From JAZLFH01 sp045615705 (lineage in GTDB: Bacteria; Bacillota; Clostridia; UMGS1883): a stretch of DNA of 34,629 nucleotides. The notes under the pieces are model-generated. The model was not told where the DNA came from. It was given only the letters and a program-made list of their open reading frames with translations, and did no database searches. The stretch is taken from the NCBI GenBank assembly GCA_045615705.1, contig JAZLFH010000006.1, positions 1-34,629 of the forward strand, in the 5' to 3' direction. Both the position numbers and the translations under genes were made by a program. Below, piece by piece: positions 14,997-22,829 of the stretch; the first letter of the stretch is position 1, and every line of letters starts with the position of its first letter.

Positions 14997-16112
14997 ATGA
15001 AAAAAATAATTTCAATTATCCTTATGGTAATGATTGCTTTTCCTCTTTCGGCAGGAGCATATAAGTATACTCTCACAGATTACATATGCCCGATTTTCGG
15101 CGATAATATGTATTTGGAGAAATGCGGTGAAAAAAAGGACGGCATGGTTTATATACCATACACTTTTATTTTGGAACTCGGCGGAGAGGCAACTTGGGAC
15201 CCCAACACAAACAGTATTCGGGCAAAACTTAACGGAAGAAGTATTTATGCCGACATAAACGGCCGTGATATTTATACGGATTATGAAACATATCCGGACT
15301 GTACCTATATTTCACAAGATTACCTTATGATTCCGTCATTTTTGATTACAAATTATTGGAATTACAACATAACTTACTATGACTATTCGGATTTTTACAG
15401 AATTCACCGCTCCGAAGAAAAATTATCTGACCTTGAAGTGTTTTCAAAATATTCCAATCAATCAGCACAGGAAAAAGCAAAGTTTGAAACACTTTTCCAA
15501 GACCCGAAAATCGCAAAGCCCGTATTTTTAACTTTTGATGACGGGCCCAACAAAAACACGGAAAAAATACTTAACCTTTTGAAACAATATGATATGAAAG
15601 CAACATTTTTTATGCTTGCTTCGGGAATAAAAAATAACCCCGAAACTGTAAAAAGAATGCTTGACGAAGGGCATGCAATCGCTCTTCACGGCACAAGCCA
15701 CCAAAAAAACGCATTTTATAAAAACTCTTATTCTCCCGCAAATGAAATGAACAACGCAAACACGATACTTTTTGAAACGGTCGGCGTTAAGACGAGCCTT
15801 TGCAGGTCGCCCTACGGAAGCAAGCCGTATCTTACAAAGTCTATGTATCAAACATTAAAGGATAACGGATTTTTCTTGTGGGATTGGAATATTGATTCGC
15901 TTGACAGCACTTCGTCAAGTATTTCGGCATCAACCATAAAAAATCATGTAATCGCAAGTGTGGGCAAATACGCTGTTCCGTTTGTATTGTTCCACGATAA
16001 AGCGGTAACGGCAACTGCTCTTGAAGATATTTTGCCGTACCTTAAAAACTCCGGGTACAATGCCCTTCCCATTTCGGAGGACATTCCATTATACAACTGG
16101 CAAGAAAGGTAG
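14997..16112 (+). CDS. Exported polysaccharide deacetylase with N-terminal copper-amine-oxidase-like domain
   Basis: A 371-residue secreted protein. Residues 1-21 form a signal peptide (MKKIISIILMVMIAFPLSAG). About 30-130 looks like a copper amine oxidase N-terminal-like domain (MVYIPYTFILELGGEATWDP), a non-catalytic fold common in clostridial wall proteins. The NodB domain (about 172-365) has TFDDGP (179-184), LHGTSHQ (the HxxxH zinc pair), RSPYGS, WDWNIDS and VLFHDK, so all catalytic motifs are present. It probably deacetylates peptidoglycan or another wall glycan. I chose ATG 14997, preceded by AAGGAG; the frame upstream of it overlaps the EIIC gene. Its ddh neighbour supports a peptidoglycan context. 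Confidence 0.92.
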   Translation: MKKIISIILMVMIAFPLSAGAYKYTLTDYICPIFGDNMYLEKCGEKKDGMVYIPYTFILELGGEATWDPNTNSIRAKLNGRSIYADINGRDIYTDYETYPDCTYISQDYLMIPSFLITNYWNYNITYYDYSDFYRIHRSEEKLSDLEVFSKYSNQSAQEKAKFETLFQDPKIAKPVFLTFDDGPNKNTEKILNLLKQYDMKATFFMLASGIKNNPETVKRMLDEGHAIALHGTSHQKNAFYKNSYSPANEMNNANTILFETVGVKTSLCRSPYGSKPYLTKSMYQTLKDNGFFLWDWNIDSLDSTSSSISASTIKNHVIASVGKYAVPFVLFHDKAVTATALEDILPYLKNSGYNALPISEDIPLYNWQER

Positions 16113-16118
16113 ATTATT

Positions 16119-17099
16119 ATGACAAACATCGCAATACTCGGCTACGGAAATTTGGGGAAAGGCACGGAATTGGCAGTCTTAAATGCAAAAGATATGAATT
16201 TAGTCGGTATCTTTACAAGGCGAGATCCCGAAAGTGTTAAGACCGTTACGGGAGCAAAGACTTTTCGTGCAGAAGACCTTTACAAAATGAAGGATAAAAT
16301 AGATGTCTTGATTATTTGCGGAGGAAGTGCCACAGACCTTCCAAAACAAACTCCGCTTTACGCAAAAGACTTTAATGTTGTAGATAGTTTTGACACCCAT
16401 GCAAAAATTCCGGAGCATTTTGAAAATGTAGACAACGAAGCAAAGGAAAATAATAAAACCGCAATCATATCGGTTGGCTGGGACCCCGGTCTTTTTTCAA
16501 TCGCAAGGCTTTACGCTTCGTCAGTTTTAAGTGATGGCTGCGACTATACTTTTTGGGGCAAAGGCGTAAGCCAGGGCCATTCCGATGCAATAAGACGGAT
16601 TGACGGTGTTTTAAATGCAAAACAATACACAATCCCAAAAGAAGAAGCCTTATCTTTGGTAAGAAGCGGTCAAATGCCCGAATTTACGGCTCGTGATAAG
16701 CACCTTCGGGAGTGCTTTGTAGTTGCAAAGCCCGATGCCGACAAAGAAAAAATAGAAAACGAAATTAAAACAATGCCGAATTATTTTTCCGATTATGACA
16801 CTATCGTTCACTTTATAACCGAAGACGAGTTTTGTAAAAACCACTCCGGTATGGCTCACGGCGGTTTTGTAATCAGAAACGGAAAAACAGGACTTAACAA
16901 AGAAAACTCACACACCATTGAGTACAGTTTAAAACTTGACTCAAACCCGGAGTTTACGGCAAGTGTGCTTGTTTGCTACGCCCGTGCTATCGCAAGATTA
17001 AACAAAGAGGGAGTGTACGGTTGCAAAACCGCATTTGACATTCCTCCGGCGTATTTGTCCAATCTTTCGGGTGAAGAACTCAGGAAAAAGTTATTGTAA
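16119..17099 (+). CDS. ddh: meso-Diaminopimelate D-dehydrogenase
   Basis: A 326-residue protein, the standard Ddh length. It makes meso-diaminopimelate from tetrahydrodipicolinate in one NADPH-dependent reductive amination, bypassing the succinylase/acetylase routes of lysine and peptidoglycan precursor synthesis. The N-terminal Rossmann motif is ILGYGNLGKG; diagnostic motifs are ICGGSATDLP, SFDTHAKIP, SVGWDPGLFS, GKGVSQGHSDAIRRI and GMAHGGFVIR. It begins 6 bp after the deacetylase gene and ends 11 bp before galE. The presence of Ddh indicates meso-DAP-type peptidoglycan, relevant to the exported deacetylase in the same operon. Confidence 0.97.
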   Translation: MTNIAILGYGNLGKGTELAVLNAKDMNLVGIFTRRDPESVKTVTGAKTFRAEDLYKMKDKIDVLIICGGSATDLPKQTPLYAKDFNVVDSFDTHAKIPEHFENVDNEAKENNKTAIISVGWDPGLFSIARLYASSVLSDGCDYTFWGKGVSQGHSDAIRRIDGVLNAKQYTIPKEEALSLVRSGQMPEFTARDKHLRECFVVAKPDADKEKIENEIKTMPNYFSDYDTIVHFITEDEFCKNHSGMAHGGFVIRNGKTGLNKENSHTIEYSLKLDSNPEFTASVLVCYARAIARLNKEGVYGCKTAFDIPPAYLSNLSGEELRKKLL

Positions 17100-17110
17100 G
17101 GAGAAATCTT

Positions 17111-18127
17111 ATGAACATTTTAGTTACCGGCGGAGCAGGATATATCGGCAGTCATACCTGCGTTGAACTGTTAAATGCAAATCACAGCGTTGTTGTGGCG
17201 GATAACCTTTCCAACAGCACGGAAGTATCGCTTGAAAGAGTTAAAAAAATCACCGGAAAAGATTTGAAATTCTATAAAGCGGATATTTTAGATAAAGATG
17301 CTTTGGAAAAAATTTTCAGCGAAAACAAAATAGACACGGTAATACACTTTGCAGGACTTAAAGCGGTAGGTGAAAGCACCGAAATTCCACTTACATACTA
17401 CCACAACAATATTACGGGTACCGTTACTCTTTTGGATGTTATGAAAAATCACAATGTCAAAAAACTTGTTTTTTCTTCTTCCGCAACCGTTTACGGCGAC
17501 CCTTTATCTGTCCCCATTAAAGAAGATTTTCCTCTTCATTGTACCAATCCCTACGGAAGAACAAAACTTTTCATAGAAGAAATTTTAAGGGACCTTTATA
17601 AATCAGACAACTCCTGGGATATTGCAATTTTGCGTTATTTTAACCCGGTAGGTGCTCACGAAAGCGGTCTTATAGGCGAAGACCCAAGCGGTATTCCAAA
17701 CAATCTTATGCCGTACATAACACAAGTTGCAGTCGGAAAACTTGATTGTTTGTCCGTCTTCGGAAACGACTATGACACGCCTGACGGCACGGGCATAAGG
17801 GATTATATTCATGTAGTTGACCTTGCAATCGGACACTTAAAGGCACTTGAAAAGATTAAATCGAGCGTGGGTGTTGTTGAATACAACCTCGGAACGGGTG
17901 TCGGATACAGCGTTTTGGATATGGTGAAGGCTTTTTCCAAGGCTTGCGGACACGATATTAAATATAAATTTGCTCCGAGAAGAAGCGGTGATATTGCAAA
18001 ATGCTTCGCCGACCCGTCCAAGGCGGAAAAGGAGATAGGGTTTAAGGCAACTAAAACCTTAGACGATATGTGCCAAGACAGTTGGAATTGGCAATCAAAA
18101 AACCCTTACGGCTACAAAGGTTTATAA
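17111..18127 (+). CDS. galE: UDP-glucose 4-epimerase
   Basis: A 338-residue extended short-chain dehydrogenase/reductase. The NAD-binding motif TGGAGYIGSHTCVEL is at residues 7-21, the catalytic SSSATVYG at about 121-128 and the YGRTK Tyr-Lys pair at about 148-152; the tail WNWQSKNPYGY is typical of GalE. It interconverts UDP-glucose and UDP-galactose (possibly the N-acetyl forms) and so supplies galactosyl donors for envelope glycans. It is the last gene of the operon and is followed by a strong terminator. AAGGAGAAA precedes the start. Confidence 0.97.
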   Translation: MNILVTGGAGYIGSHTCVELLNANHSVVVADNLSNSTEVSLERVKKITGKDLKFYKADILDKDALEKIFSENKIDTVIHFAGLKAVGESTEIPLTYYHNNITGTVTLLDVMKNHNVKKLVFSSSATVYGDPLSVPIKEDFPLHCTNPYGRTKLFIEEILRDLYKSDNSWDIAILRYFNPVGAHESGLIGEDPSGIPNNLMPYITQVAVGKLDCLSVFGNDYDTPDGTGIRDYIHVVDLAIGHLKALEKIKSSVGVVEYNLGTGVGYSVLDMVKAFSKACGHDIKYKFAPRRSGDIAKCFADPSKAEKEIGFKATKTLDDMCQDSWNWQSKNPYGYKGL

Positions 18128-18168
18128 AAACTGTTAACCGATAATTTAATTGATTATATTTTTAAACA

Positions 18169-18206
18169 AAAAGGAATCCGCAATTTGCGGATTCCTTTTG
18201 TTTTTT
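18169..18206. terminator. Terminator of the EIIC-galE operon
   Basis: Perfect 13-bp stem (arms 18169-18181 and 18187-18199) with a 5-base loop, followed by a T run. About 40 bp after the galE stop. Confidence 0.9.
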
Positions 18207-18211
18207 CTCTT

Positions 18212-18286
18212 TATGCTGTCTATGCTATGCCCACGGGCGACTAAAAAAGCGTGCGAAACGCATAAAAAATCATTTTATTAAATTTT
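18212..18286. repeat. Short internally deleted copy of the structured intergenic repeat
   Basis: The stretch from TATGCTGTC through GGGCGACTAAAAAAGCGTGC matches the left end of the 210-bp unit at 31311, and the following CATAAAAAATCATTTTATT matches its right half; the central hairpin region of about 70 bp is missing. It lies between the galE terminator and the stop of the Cys/His-rich protein gene. Confidence 0.7.
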
Positions 18287-18295
18287 AAAAACATA

Positions 18296-19018
18296 TTACT
18301 GAATTTTTTTAAGACGCTGTATCGCTCTCGGGAGCGAGTCCTTAGCCGTCCCCCAAGGAGCATCTTGATTTTTGTAATCGTATTTTTTGGTAAACCAATT
18401 CAAGTCATCATTTAAACTTCTAAGGCTTTCTTCCTGCTTTTTATACAAAAACTTTATAAACTTTTCAAAGTCTTTTCCCGAAAGTTCTCTTTTTGCTTCC
18501 TCTAAAAGCACTTTCATGTGCGGAAGACAAAATCCGTTTGCCTGTTCAAGTTTATATCGAAACTCTCTTTCGGTTTTCCAAAGAAAAATCAAATTTTTAG
18601 CAGCATTTTTCATTTGTGCGTCAACCTTTTCGCACACCGCACATCCCGAATCAACGCTATTTAATGCTTCAATCATATTTTCCGTGTTTTTTATGTTTGC
18701 TCTTTTGCTGAAAAGTCCGCTTTTCGGCATTACAAACTTTTTTGAGAGAACATTTCTTATCTCGCTCAAATGAGTATCCAAAACAAGTGCCAAACCAAGC
18801 CTGTTACCGTTGTTATAAAGTTTTGACAGATGTCTTCGGCAAAAACCTTTTCTGTTTGTCATTTCACGGATGCTCGGTTCCATCAAAGACTCTCCCAAAA
18901 AGTACTCTATCGCTTGTTCTTCAAGTTTTGATTCAAGCGTGCAAAGAACACATTCCCGACTTTCTTCGATTGCTTCACTGAGCGGAATTGAATAGATTCT
19001 TTCTTTCAAATTTATCAC
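18296..19018 (-). CDS. Cys/His-rich putative metal-binding protein (DUF6062-like)
   Basis: A 240-residue soluble protein built as a duplication. Each half has a CxxC followed 34-35 residues later by a GFCxxH: C23-x2-C26 with C60-x2-H63, and C126-x2-C129 with C164-x2-H167. This gives two candidate four-ligand metal sites. It resembles the DUF6062 family of Firmicutes, whose function I do not know. The start GTG overlaps the previous stop (GTGA); a TTG at 19009 after AGGTGA is an alternative. It is the last gene of the asp23-led cluster. Metal binding is an inference from ligand spacing. Confidence 0.7.
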   Translation of the reverse strand: MINLKERIYSIPLSEAIEESRECVLCTLESKLEEQAIEYFLGESLMEPSIREMTNRKGFCRRHLSKLYNNGNRLGLALVLDTHLSEIRNVLSKKFVMPKSGLFSKRANIKNTENMIEALNSVDSGCAVCEKVDAQMKNAAKNLIFLWKTEREFRYKLEQANGFCLPHMKVLLEEAKRELSGKDFEKFIKFLYKKQEESLRSLNDDLNWFTKKYDYKNQDAPWGTAKDSLPRAIQRLKKIQ

Positions 19019-19665
19019 CTGTTTGAATATTTTGTCATATATTTTGATATTTCGGCATTTTTCATACTCTCGTATGTGCTTCTCGCCTCTTCGACCGCTG
19101 TCGTAGGAGCATTTATACCTTCAAGTTCTTTTCTCATTGATTCAAGAATAGAGTTAACCTCGCTGTCGCAAGTATCCTTTAAAGCCGAAAGTGTCAAAAT
19201 CCGTGCCTTTACGATTCTTTCCTTGTTTTCTCTTGTATGTTCCTCGTTCGGCAGTGAGTAAAACTCATTAATTGCACCTTGAATTTGTGCCTCTATCTTA
19301 ACCGAATAAGAACCGTGCAGTTTTTTTAGCATATTTACATACTTTGTAATTATCTTTTGTTCTTCATCCGATTGTGCAACGGTTTTCTGCTCATAGTTTA
19401 CCATAGGAATGTTTTTTTCTTCTTCGGTTGGGATATAGACATACTCCTCCGGGATTTTTCCCGTTTTAAGTTCCGGAAAAACAAGAAGTGTTTCGTCAAT
19501 ATTTTCAGGTACCGCTTCTATGATTTCGCTTCCCGGTTTAATGGTATTTCCCGCTTTTATAATTGCATCATTTGTCTTATTCGGAATTAAAACCGAAACT
19601 GCAAGCATAACTGAAAAAAGTGCAATAAACGATATTCTTATTATTGAAAAAATTTTATTTTTCAT
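19015..19665 (-). CDS. Membrane-anchored hypothetical protein
   Basis: A 216-residue protein that I do not recognise. Residues about 6-28 form a signal-anchor (IIRISFIALFSVMLAVSVLI); the rest is predicted extracytoplasmic, with a charged linker and a helical, Glu/Lys-rich C-terminal half (about 100-216). No Cys follows the anchor, so it is not a lipoprotein. Its start overlaps the comEA stop and its end overlaps the next start, each by 4 bp, which points to coupled translation. Adjacency to comEA could mean a role at the cell surface, but nothing in the sequence supports DNA uptake specifically. Confidence 0.65.
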   Translation of the reverse strand: MKNKIFSIIRISFIALFSVMLAVSVLIPNKTNDAIIKAGNTIKPGSEIIEAVPENIDETLLVFPELKTGKIPEEYVYIPTEEEKNIPMVNYEQKTVAQSDEEQKIITKYVNMLKKLHGSYSVKIEAQIQGAINEFYSLPNEEHTRENKERIVKARILTLSALKDTCDSEVNSILESMRKELEGINAPTTAVEEARSTYESMKNAEISKYMTKYSNR

Positions 19666-20243
19666 ATTTCTATATTATCCTTTACAGCATTAAATTTTGC
19701 ATCGCCTATTCCGTTAACATTTTTAATTTCTTCTATTGTTTTAAATGCTCCGTTTTTTGTCCGATAGTCAATAATTCTTTGTGCTATCGCATCTCCTATG
19801 CCGGAAAGTTTTTTAAGTTCGCTCTTCCCGGCGGTGTTGATATTTACCTTGCCGGTAAAGACTTCTTTCTTTGTATATGACTTTTCTTTATTTTCGTATA
19901 CTGTATTTTCACCGTTTTTTGACGGGATATACACTTCTTCTCCGTCTTCTAAAAGTTCTGCCAAATTCACGCTTAATAAATCTGCGTTTTCAGTTTCGCC
20001 GCCCGCACATTCTATCGCTTGTTTTAAATGTGTCCCGTCTTGAATTTCATAATATCCGGGATTATTGACCTCGCCTTTTATACTAACGGCGATTGTTCTC
20101 GAATAAAACGGCATCTCACTGCTTGCCGAAGCATACGGTTCATCTTTTTCGTAGTTTTTATACACACCCACGGTTAAAAGTGAAGTTAAAACCATTGTTC
20201 CGATTAAAGCAAACAGATTAAATCCGAAAAAGTCTTTTTTCAT
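19662..20243 (-). CDS. comEA: ComEA family DNA-binding protein (SLBB plus helix-hairpin-helix)
   Basis: A 193-residue protein with an N-terminal membrane anchor (about 8-27), an SLBB-type beta-grasp domain (about 50-108: VSIKGEVNNPGYYEIQDGTHLKQAI) and a C-terminal helix-hairpin-helix domain (about 130-193: GKVNINTAGKSELKKLSGIG, NVNGIGDAKFNAVK). This is the full ComEA architecture. In competent bacteria ComEA binds incoming double-stranded DNA at the membrane. Its usual partner comEC is not in this window. It sits in the middle of the asp23-led gene string, 8 bp after the coiled-coil gene. Confidence 0.93.
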   Translation of the reverse strand: MKKDFFGFNLFALIGTMVLTSLLTVGVYKNYEKDEPYASASSEMPFYSRTIAVSIKGEVNNPGYYEIQDGTHLKQAIECAGGETENADLLSVNLAELLEDGEEVYIPSKNGENTVYENKEKSYTKKEVFTGKVNINTAGKSELKKLSGIGDAIAQRIIDYRTKNGAFKTIEEIKNVNGIGDAKFNAVKDNIEI

Positions 20244-20251
20244 CTTATGTA

Positions 20252-20683
20252 TCAGCCTTTGCCGTTTATTATAAAAGCGACTTCCTCTTTTAATGAGTCC
20301 ATAGAAGATTCAATCACCTTTTGGTAATCCCTTGCCACGCATTTTGCATCTTCCAATCTTTTTTCGTAAGACTTTGTTTCTTCTTCTTTTTCTCTTTTGT
20401 AGTTCTCCAAGTCTTTTTTTGCTTCTTCTTTAATTCTTTGTGCCTCTTTTTTCGCCTCTAAAATGGCATCGGCTATAAACTGACGCTCCAAATCAACCGC
20501 TTTTACTTTTTCCGAAAGAGTATTGTTTTCGTTTTTTATCTCTTCGCACTTCTTTTTAAGTTCTGCTATTTCTTTTTGAAGTTTTTCTTTTTCAAGGTTA
20601 GTGCTTTTGTTTAACTCCTCGACATATTCTTTCACACTTTTTCTTCTTATTCCGAATAAAAATGCCGTTTTGAGTTTTTCCAT
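20252..20683 (-). CDS. DivIVA-like coiled-coil protein
   Basis: A 143-residue protein dominated by a long charged coiled coil (about 25-125). The N-terminus, FLFGIRRKSVKEYVEELNK, resembles the DivIVA motif in which a short membrane-binding loop precedes GYxxxxVDxYLxxL, and the tail is helical. DivIVA-family proteins mark curved membranes and poles in Gram-positive cells. The similarity is short and the Gly-Tyr pair is not conserved, so this is a tentative assignment; a generic coiled-coil protein is the alternative. AGGTGA precedes the ATG. It lies 4 bp after trxA. Confidence 0.5.
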   Translation of the reverse strand: MEKLKTAFLFGIRRKSVKEYVEELNKSTNLEKEKLQKEIAELKKKCEEIKNENNTLSEKVKAVDLERQFIADAILEAKKEAQRIKEEAKKDLENYKREKEEETKSYEKRLEDAKCVARDYQKVIESSMDSLKEEVAFIINGKG

Positions 20684-20687
20684 AAAA

Positions 20688-21002
20688 TCACCTGTTACTA
20701 TCTACAAATTCACGAAGTTCGTCCTCGTTTATAAATCCTACTTGCTTCGCCACTACTTCCCCGTTTTTAAAAAGCACAAGTGTCGGCACTCCCATAATAC
20801 CGAGCATTGCCGTTTCTTTTCCCAGCACATCAACATCTGCTTTGCAGACTTTTATATCGGTATTTTGAGAAAACTCATCTACAATCGGCGAAAGCAATTT
20901 ACACGGCGAACACCACTTTGCATAAAAATCAACCAAAGTAAGATTTTCTTCCTTTAATACTTCTTTTTCAAAATTTTCAGGGTTTAATACTACTGTTTCC
21001 AC
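20688..21002 (-). CDS. trxA: Thioredoxin
   Basis: A 104-residue thioredoxin, the usual length. The active site reads WCSPCK instead of the common WCGPC; the cis-proline motif GVPTLVLFKNG and the fold-defining VDFYAKWC are intact, so it should be redox active, perhaps with an altered potential. The start is GTG at 21002 preceded by GGAGG with an 8-base spacer, inside the end of trmL, giving a 26-bp overlap. No thioredoxin reductase is nearby. Confidence 0.94.
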   Translation of the reverse strand: METVVLNPENFEKEVLKEENLTLVDFYAKWCSPCKLLSPIVDEFSQNTDIKVCKADVDVLGKETAMLGIMGVPTLVLFKNGEVVAKQVGFINEDELREFVDSNR

Positions 21003-21477
21003 TGTATTTTCCTCCTAATAAAAGTCCTTTAAATCCCGTTTGACGCAGTGCTTCGTACAAAACTATCGCAACGGAATTTGAAAGGTTAAGGCTTCTTGCC
21101 TCCGAAATCATGGGAATTCTTACCGCAAAGTCAAGATTTTTTTCCAAAAGACTTTCGGGAAGTCCTTTTGTTTCTTTCCCGAAAATCAAAAAATCGCCGT
21201 CTTGATACTCTGCCTCGCAATAAGTTTTCCCCGCTTTTGTTGACGAATAAAAAAACCGTCCTCCTCTATTTTGTGCAAAAAAGTCATCAATATTCTCATA
21301 ATATTTAACACCCAAAAGATGCCAATAATCGAGTCCTGCCCTTTTTAGTTTTTTATCGTCTGTTTCAAAGCCCATCGGCTTTACTATATGTAATTTTGTT
21401 CCTGTCGCCGCACAACTTCGTGCAATATTACCCGTATTTTGCGGTATTTCAGGTTCAACGAGTACAACATTTAACAT
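20977..21477 (-). CDS. trmL: tRNA (cytidine/uridine-34) 2'-O-methyltransferase
   Basis: A 166-residue SPOUT-fold methyltransferase of TrmL (CspR/YibK) type. Visible motifs are EPEIPQNTGNIARSCAATG at the N-terminus, LIFGKETKGLPESLL in the middle and the knot-forming IPMISEARSLNLSNSVAIVLYEALRQ at the C-terminus. TrmL methylates the ribose of nucleotide 34 in some leucine tRNAs using S-adenosylmethionine. Its ATG shares a base with the ppx stop. Length and motifs match the family well. Other genes in the cluster have no clear functional link with it. Confidence 0.95.
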   Translation of the reverse strand: MLNVVLVEPEIPQNTGNIARSCAATGTKLHIVKPMGFETDDKKLKRAGLDYWHLLGVKYYENIDDFFAQNRGGRFFYSSTKAGKTYCEAEYQDGDFLIFGKETKGLPESLLEKNLDFAVRIPMISEARSLNLSNSVAIVLYEALRQTGFKGLLLGGKYSGNSSIKP

Positions 21478-22391
21478 TATTTTTTACGCCTCTTTAAAAT
21501 TTCGTCCCGCATTCTGAAAAAAACGCCCTCTTTTACACCGTATGCACACACTCTCATCTTTGGTGCTCCGGTTATGTCCATCAACGCTTTAAGAGGCGTA
21601 ATTCCCGCCATGATTATATCTTTTCTGTCCCTTTCCATTCCGTCAATATCGCCACGGCGTTCCTTTGGTGTAGATAAAATCTTAACATACATTGCGGTAA
21701 TTTTCGATGCACTTATATCCATATTATGTATCTCATAGTCTTCGGCTTGTCCCTTTTTAATTAATTTGCCGAGGGCTCTCGCACTGCCGCCGATACCGCA
21801 AAGCGGAAGTCCCTGTGCCTCATCAATCCACTCGATACTTGAAATATATCCCGAAACATAGCGATACAAAGCACTTTGCGGTCTGCCATCAAACTCTTCC
21901 GTCATTAAAACAGCACCCAAAGGAAGTGAAATCGACTTTTCCACCTTATTGTTTTTTACCAAAACGATTTCTGTACTTCCTCCGCCTGTATCAAAAAGGA
22001 GCATATCTTTCATATTGCACTCTTTTGCCGCTAAAAACGCATAGTGTGCTTCAACTTCGCCCGACAAAACGGCAAAATCTATCCCCGTTTCCTTTTTTAC
22101 CATTCTTAAAAAGATATCTCTGTTTGCACCGTACCTGACTGCTGCGGTAGCCACCGCCGCAATGGATTCGCATCTTTGAGTTTTTGCAATCTCAACAAAG
22201 CGTTTTACCGCCACGCAAACTCTTTCCATAGACTCTTTTTTGAGCATTCTGTCAACGCCCATTCCTTCGCCCAGTCTTACTGTTTCACGAGTGGAAAAGA
22301 GCTTGTCCCAACTGCCGTCTTCTTTAATTTTGTTAACGCTCATTCTGACCGCATTGGAGCCTAAATCAATAACCGCAACGGTATTTTCCAT
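21477..22391 (-). CDS. Ppx/GppA family phosphatase
   Basis: A 304-residue single-domain member of the exopolyphosphatase/pppGpp phosphatase family, of the short type without the C-terminal HD domain. The ASKHA-fold motifs are AVIDLGSNAVRMSV at the N-terminus, AVATAAVRYGANRD, LLFDTGGGSTEIVLV (about 135-149) and GIGGSARALGKL. It may hydrolyse polyphosphate, pppGpp or both; sequence does not decide. ATG 22391 is preceded by GAGGG 8 bases upstream and begins just after the asp23 stop; a GTG at 22400 overlaps asp23 and is less likely. Confidence 0.93.
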   Translation of the reverse strand: MENTVAVIDLGSNAVRMSVNKIKEDGSWDKLFSTRETVRLGEGMGVDRMLKKESMERVCVAVKRFVEIAKTQRCESIAAVATAAVRYGANRDIFLRMVKKETGIDFAVLSGEVEAHYAFLAAKECNMKDMLLFDTGGGSTEIVLVKNNKVEKSISLPLGAVLMTEEFDGRPQSALYRYVSGYISSIEWIDEAQGLPLCGIGGSARALGKLIKKGQAEDYEIHNMDISASKITAMYVKILSTPKERRGDIDGMERDRKDIIMAGITPLKALMDITGAPKMRVCAYGVKEGVFFRMRDEILKRRKK

Positions 22392-22392
22392 A

Positions 22393-22767
22393 TTATTCAC
22401 CCTCTGTATTGTCCGTATCTTCTGTCTTTTTCTCAGCGATTGAATCTACAAAAACATTTACTACAATTTCTTCAAGTCCTGTCATGCTTTCAACTGCATT
22501 TTTTGCCTTTTCCTGCAAAACTTTTGCGACTTCCTGAACTTTTTTCCCGTACTCAACCGTAATGTGAATGTCGATTATTGCTCCGTTTTCAATCAGTTCT
22601 ACTCTGACACCCTTAGAGGTCTTTTTGTTCAAAAAATCTGTCCAACCTCCGCCGCTCAGTTCACAAACTCCGTCTGTTTCTTTTGCCGAAAGCGCCGCTA
22701 CGCTTGCTATAACATCTTCCGATATTTTAATGTTTCCGCTTTCTCCCGCTATAAATCCGTCATTCAT
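22393..22767 (-). CDS. Asp23/Gls24 family envelope stress protein (YqhY type)
   Basis: A 124-residue protein of the Asp23/Gls24 family: GNIKISEDVIASVAALSAKE, GVRVELIENGAIIDIHITVEYG and NVFVDSIA are characteristic. In B. subtilis the member yqhY also lies downstream of spoIIIA (after accB-accC), so the position here is a shortened form of that order. Family members are linked to envelope or lipid homeostasis. The start is ATG 22767, with GGAGG eight bases before; an ATG at 22782 overlaps that site. It heads an eight-gene string reaching to 18296. Confidence 0.93.
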   Translation of the reverse strand: MNDGFIAGESGNIKISEDVIASVAALSAKETDGVCELSGGGWTDFLNKKTSKGVRVELIENGAIIDIHITVEYGKKVQEVAKVLQEKAKNAVESMTGLEEIVVNVFVDSIAEKKTEDTDNTEGE

Positions 22768-22797
22768 GCTTTTTACCTCCATGATACGCTTTTTTAT

Positions 22798-22826
22798 ATT
22801 ATATCAATTTTTTCGAAAAAAATCAA
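22798..22826 (-). promoter_or_regulatory. Vegetative promoter of the asp23-led cluster
   Basis: Minus-strand TTGATT (22821-22826), 17-bp spacer, TATAAT (22798-22803) with an upstream TGA. The spacer region is nearly palindromic around TTTTCGAAAA. It gives the eight downstream genes expression independent of the sporulation operon. Confidence 0.82.
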
Positions 22827-22829
22827 GTA

